NCBI GenBank assembly: GCA_036642795.1
Contig: JAVXTH010000005.1
Span: forward strand, 1 to 64,000
From: JAVXTH01 sp036642795
Lineage (GTDB): Bacteria; Bacillota_I; Bacilli_A; Erysipelotrichales; Erysipelotrichaceae
Direction of reading: 5' to 3'
Length of the DNA stretch: 64,000 nt
Of the stretch, positions 62,433-64,000 are shown piece after piece. Positions within the stretch are counted from its first letter, which is position 1. Every line of letters starts with the position of its first letter. A program made the position numbers and the translations under genes. The notes beneath the pieces are model-generated. The model was given only the letters and a program-made list of their open reading frames with translations. It was not told the origin of the DNA and did no database searches.

Positions 62433-63593
62433 ATGAATCAATTTAATATCAACTATCTACTAGTCTTTATGGAAGGTCTTTTATCCTTCTTTGCACCATG
62501 TATCTTGCCGATTCTACCTTTGTATATCAGTTACTTAAGTGGTAATGCAAAGGAAGTAGATCAAGGCGGTAAGATTACGTATCAACGACATAAAGTCTTT
62601 CTTCATACCTTGTTTTTTGTATTAGGAATTGCTTCTACTTTCTTTCTCTTAGGTTTTTCTTTTTCCGCAGTTGGTTCTTTTATAAAAGGAAATCATCTTT
62701 GGTTATCACGAATTGGTGGTTGTTTGATCATACTATTTGGACTTGTTCAATTGGATGTGATTAAGTTATCATTTCTAAAGAAAGAATATCGCATTCAACA
62801 TCATTTTCCACTTGAAAAAATGAATTATTTCATTGCTTATATGATGGGCTTAGTCTTTAGTTTTTCTTGGACACCTTGCGTTGGCCCAATGTTATCAAGT
62901 GTTTTGATTATGGCTGGTAACAGTGGCAATACGATACTAGGAATAAGTTTAGTCTTACTTTATACCTTAGGCTTTATCCTACCTTTTTTAGGGTTAGCTT
63001 TATTTACAAGTGAAGTATTAAATTTATGTAAGAAATATCAAAAAGCGTTACAAATGAGCATTAAGATTGGTGGAATTGTATTAATTCTAATCGGAGCAAA
63101 TATGCTTTTTGAACCTATAAAAACACAAAATGAAGCAAAGCCAAGTGAAAAAATTGAAAATAAAAAACAAGCACCGGATATTATGTGGGAAGATCAAGAA
63201 GGAAAAACCTATCATGTGAAAATGGATAAAGGGAAAACGGTGCTAATTTTCTTTTGGGCAGAATGGTGTGGCTATTGTAAGGATGAATTAGCTACGATTC
63301 AAACATTATATGAAGAGTATGGTTATAATGAAAAAACAGTTTCAATTATAAGTGTGGTACAACCAGAACCTAAGTATTCAAAAAAAGCTTATGTAGCTTA
63401 TATGAAAAAACATAAATATACATTTCCATTATATTTTGATGATGGAAGTGGTTTTGCTGCTTATGAAATAACTTCCTTTCCAACCATCTTCATGATTCAA
63501 GATACCGGGAATGTGATGGGTTATATTAGTGGAGCACTTCCTAAAGCTAATTTAATTGAAATTATTAAACAAACGCAAAATGAAAAGAAGTAG
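62433..63593 (+). CDS. CcdA-thioredoxin fusion (DsbD/TlpA-like)
   Basis: The 386-residue protein joins a six-helix CcdA thiol-disulfide exchanger (1-220) to an extracellular thioredoxin-fold domain (about 235-386). Redox Cys of CcdA are in SFFAPCILPILPLYISYLSG and SWTPCVGPM. The thioredoxin domain has FFWAEWCGYCKDEL and the cis-Pro in SFPTIFM. It moves reducing power from cytosol to exported partners such as cytochrome maturation factors or peroxide repair enzymes; the client is unknown. The start at 62433 is preferred for agaggg 6-7 bases upstream. It converges with the dehydrogenase gene. Confidence 0.9.
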   Translation: MNQFNINYLLVFMEGLLSFFAPCILPILPLYISYLSGNAKEVDQGGKITYQRHKVFLHTLFFVLGIASTFFLLGFSFSAVGSFIKGNHLWLSRIGGCLIILFGLVQLDVIKLSFLKKEYRIQHHFPLEKMNYFIAYMMGLVFSFSWTPCVGPMLSSVLIMAGNSGNTILGISLVLLYTLGFILPFLGLALFTSEVLNLCKKYQKALQMSIKIGGIVLILIGANMLFEPIKTQNEAKPSEKIENKKQAPDIMWEDQEGKTYHVKMDKGKTVLIFFWAEWCGYCKDELATIQTLYEEYGYNEKTVSIISVVQPEPKYSKKAYVAYMKKHKYTFPLYFDDGSGFAAYEITSFPTIFMIQDTGNVMGYISGALPKANLIEIIKQTQNEKK

Positions 63594-63606
63594 CTTAGCT
63601 ACTTCT
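63586..63606. terminator. hairpin over two convergent stop codons
   Basis: AGAAGTAGC (63586-63594) pairs perfectly with GCTACTTCT (63598-63606). It covers the TAG of the fusion gene and reaches the stop of the dehydrogenase gene. On the minus strand it is followed by TTTTCATTTT, so it serves that gene best. Confidence 0.7.
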
Positions 63607-64000
63607 TAAAGTGAGGCTTGATATATTTCTAAGACATCATGTTCATCAAGAGGAACATAGGCATTTGCTAATGATTTGCTTCCACTTTTTGCCATTGCGA
63701 TAAAATTTGTTTGATCGATTCCTAATTGCGATAAAGTAGAAGGCAAGCCCAAAGAAATAAAGAAAGCCTGCGTTGCCTTAATTGCTTGTTTGGCAATTTC
63801 ATAAGGATCAAGATTTGGATCGATTTGCCATACATTTACACCATATTCAACAAACTTATTTAAAGTTGTATCCTTTAGAACATGTTGCATCCAGTGTGGG
63901 GTAAGGATTGCTAGACCTACACCATGGGTAATATCATAATAGGCACTCAATTCATGTTCGATGGGATGAACACTCCAAACTCCGCTCTTGCCATTCTTGA
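63606..64000 (-). CDS. iron-containing alcohol dehydrogenase, 3' part
   Basis: The frame runs off the right edge of the window, so only the C-terminal 131 codons are visible. The motif VHPIEHELSAYYDITHGVGLAIL holds the metal-binding His residues of group III (butanol dehydrogenase-type) enzymes, and YGVNVWQI and the DQTNFIAMAKSG end fit. These enzymes reduce aldehydes with NAD(P)H in fermentation. The start is outside the window. Confidence 0.9.
   Translation of the reverse strand, partial: KNGKSGVWSVHPIEHELSAYYDITHGVGLAILTPHWMQHVLKDTTLNKFVEYGVNVWQIDPNLDPYEIAKQAIKATQAFFISLGLPSTLSQLGIDQTNFIAMAKSGSKSLANAYVPLDEHDVLEIYQASL

Noticed and set aside
1..64000. CRISPR array, prophage, insertion sequence or integrative element.
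   Set aside because: I saw no regular spaced repeats, transposase, integrase, phage structural or restriction genes; composition and operon layout are even across the window.

Overview
The window looks like ordinary chromosome of a low-GC Bacillota. The evidence is AT-rich DNA with strong purine-rich ribosome binding sites, the order cysS-mrnC-rlmB-sigma-rpmG-secE-nusG, the order eno-secG-rnr-smpB-ssrA, poly(glycerol phosphate) teichoic acid genes, and a cysteine T-box leader. The absence of sporulation genes and the mix of gene families suggest the Erysipelotrichia, but this placement is inferred from gene content only. I saw no insertion sequence, prophage or CRISPR array.

Layout. 1-3.05 kb: MacA/MacB-like three-gene efflux or peptide ABC system. 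3.1-7.1 kb: AraC-type regulator divergent from a mannose-family PTS operon (IIB, IIC, IID). 7.2-12.2 kb: TPR-like membrane protein, heterodimeric ABC exporter, convergent clpP. 12.2-17.8 kb: gap, T-box-controlled cysS operon, then rpmG-secE-nusG. 17.8-24.9 kb: small membrane protein, HAD phosphatase, enolase, secG, RNase R, CapA-like lipoprotein, smpB and tmRNA. 25-31 kb: YczE-like membrane protein, NSS-family transporter, and a class III ribonucleotide reductase pair in which both proteins carry extra domains (MarR-radical SAM activase; NrdD-glutaredoxin). 31-36.3 kb: ABC transporter, YcxB-like protein, HD nucleotidase, M20 carbamoyl-amidase, dihydroorotase. 36.4-43.5 kb: teichoic acid export and polymerisation. 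43.6-49.5 kb: large FtsX-type ABC system, ECF S component, MATE pump. 49.6-51.6 kb: EamA permease and MreB. 51.6-52.2 kb: two arginine tRNAs flanking a possible structured RNA. 52.6-62.4 kb: a four-gene signalling operon. 62.4-64 kb: CcdA-thioredoxin fusion and the 3' end of an iron alcohol dehydrogenase.

The most distinctive region is 52.35-62.35 kb. A near-consensus promoter and a leader with five consecutive perfect hairpins precede four tightly packed genes. These are a seven-domain REC-GGDEF*-EAL-PAS-REC-GGDEF-PAS cyclic-di-GMP enzyme, two paralogous soluble hybrid histidine kinases, and a stand-alone HPt protein. Together they could form a complete multistep phosphorelay acting on c-di-GMP turnover. 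The second most notable is the nrd pair, where a DNA-binding domain is fused to a radical-SAM activase and the putative operator lies over the expected transcription start.

Promoters, hairpins and start codons were located by eye; domain assignments rest on visible motifs and family knowledge, not on searches.
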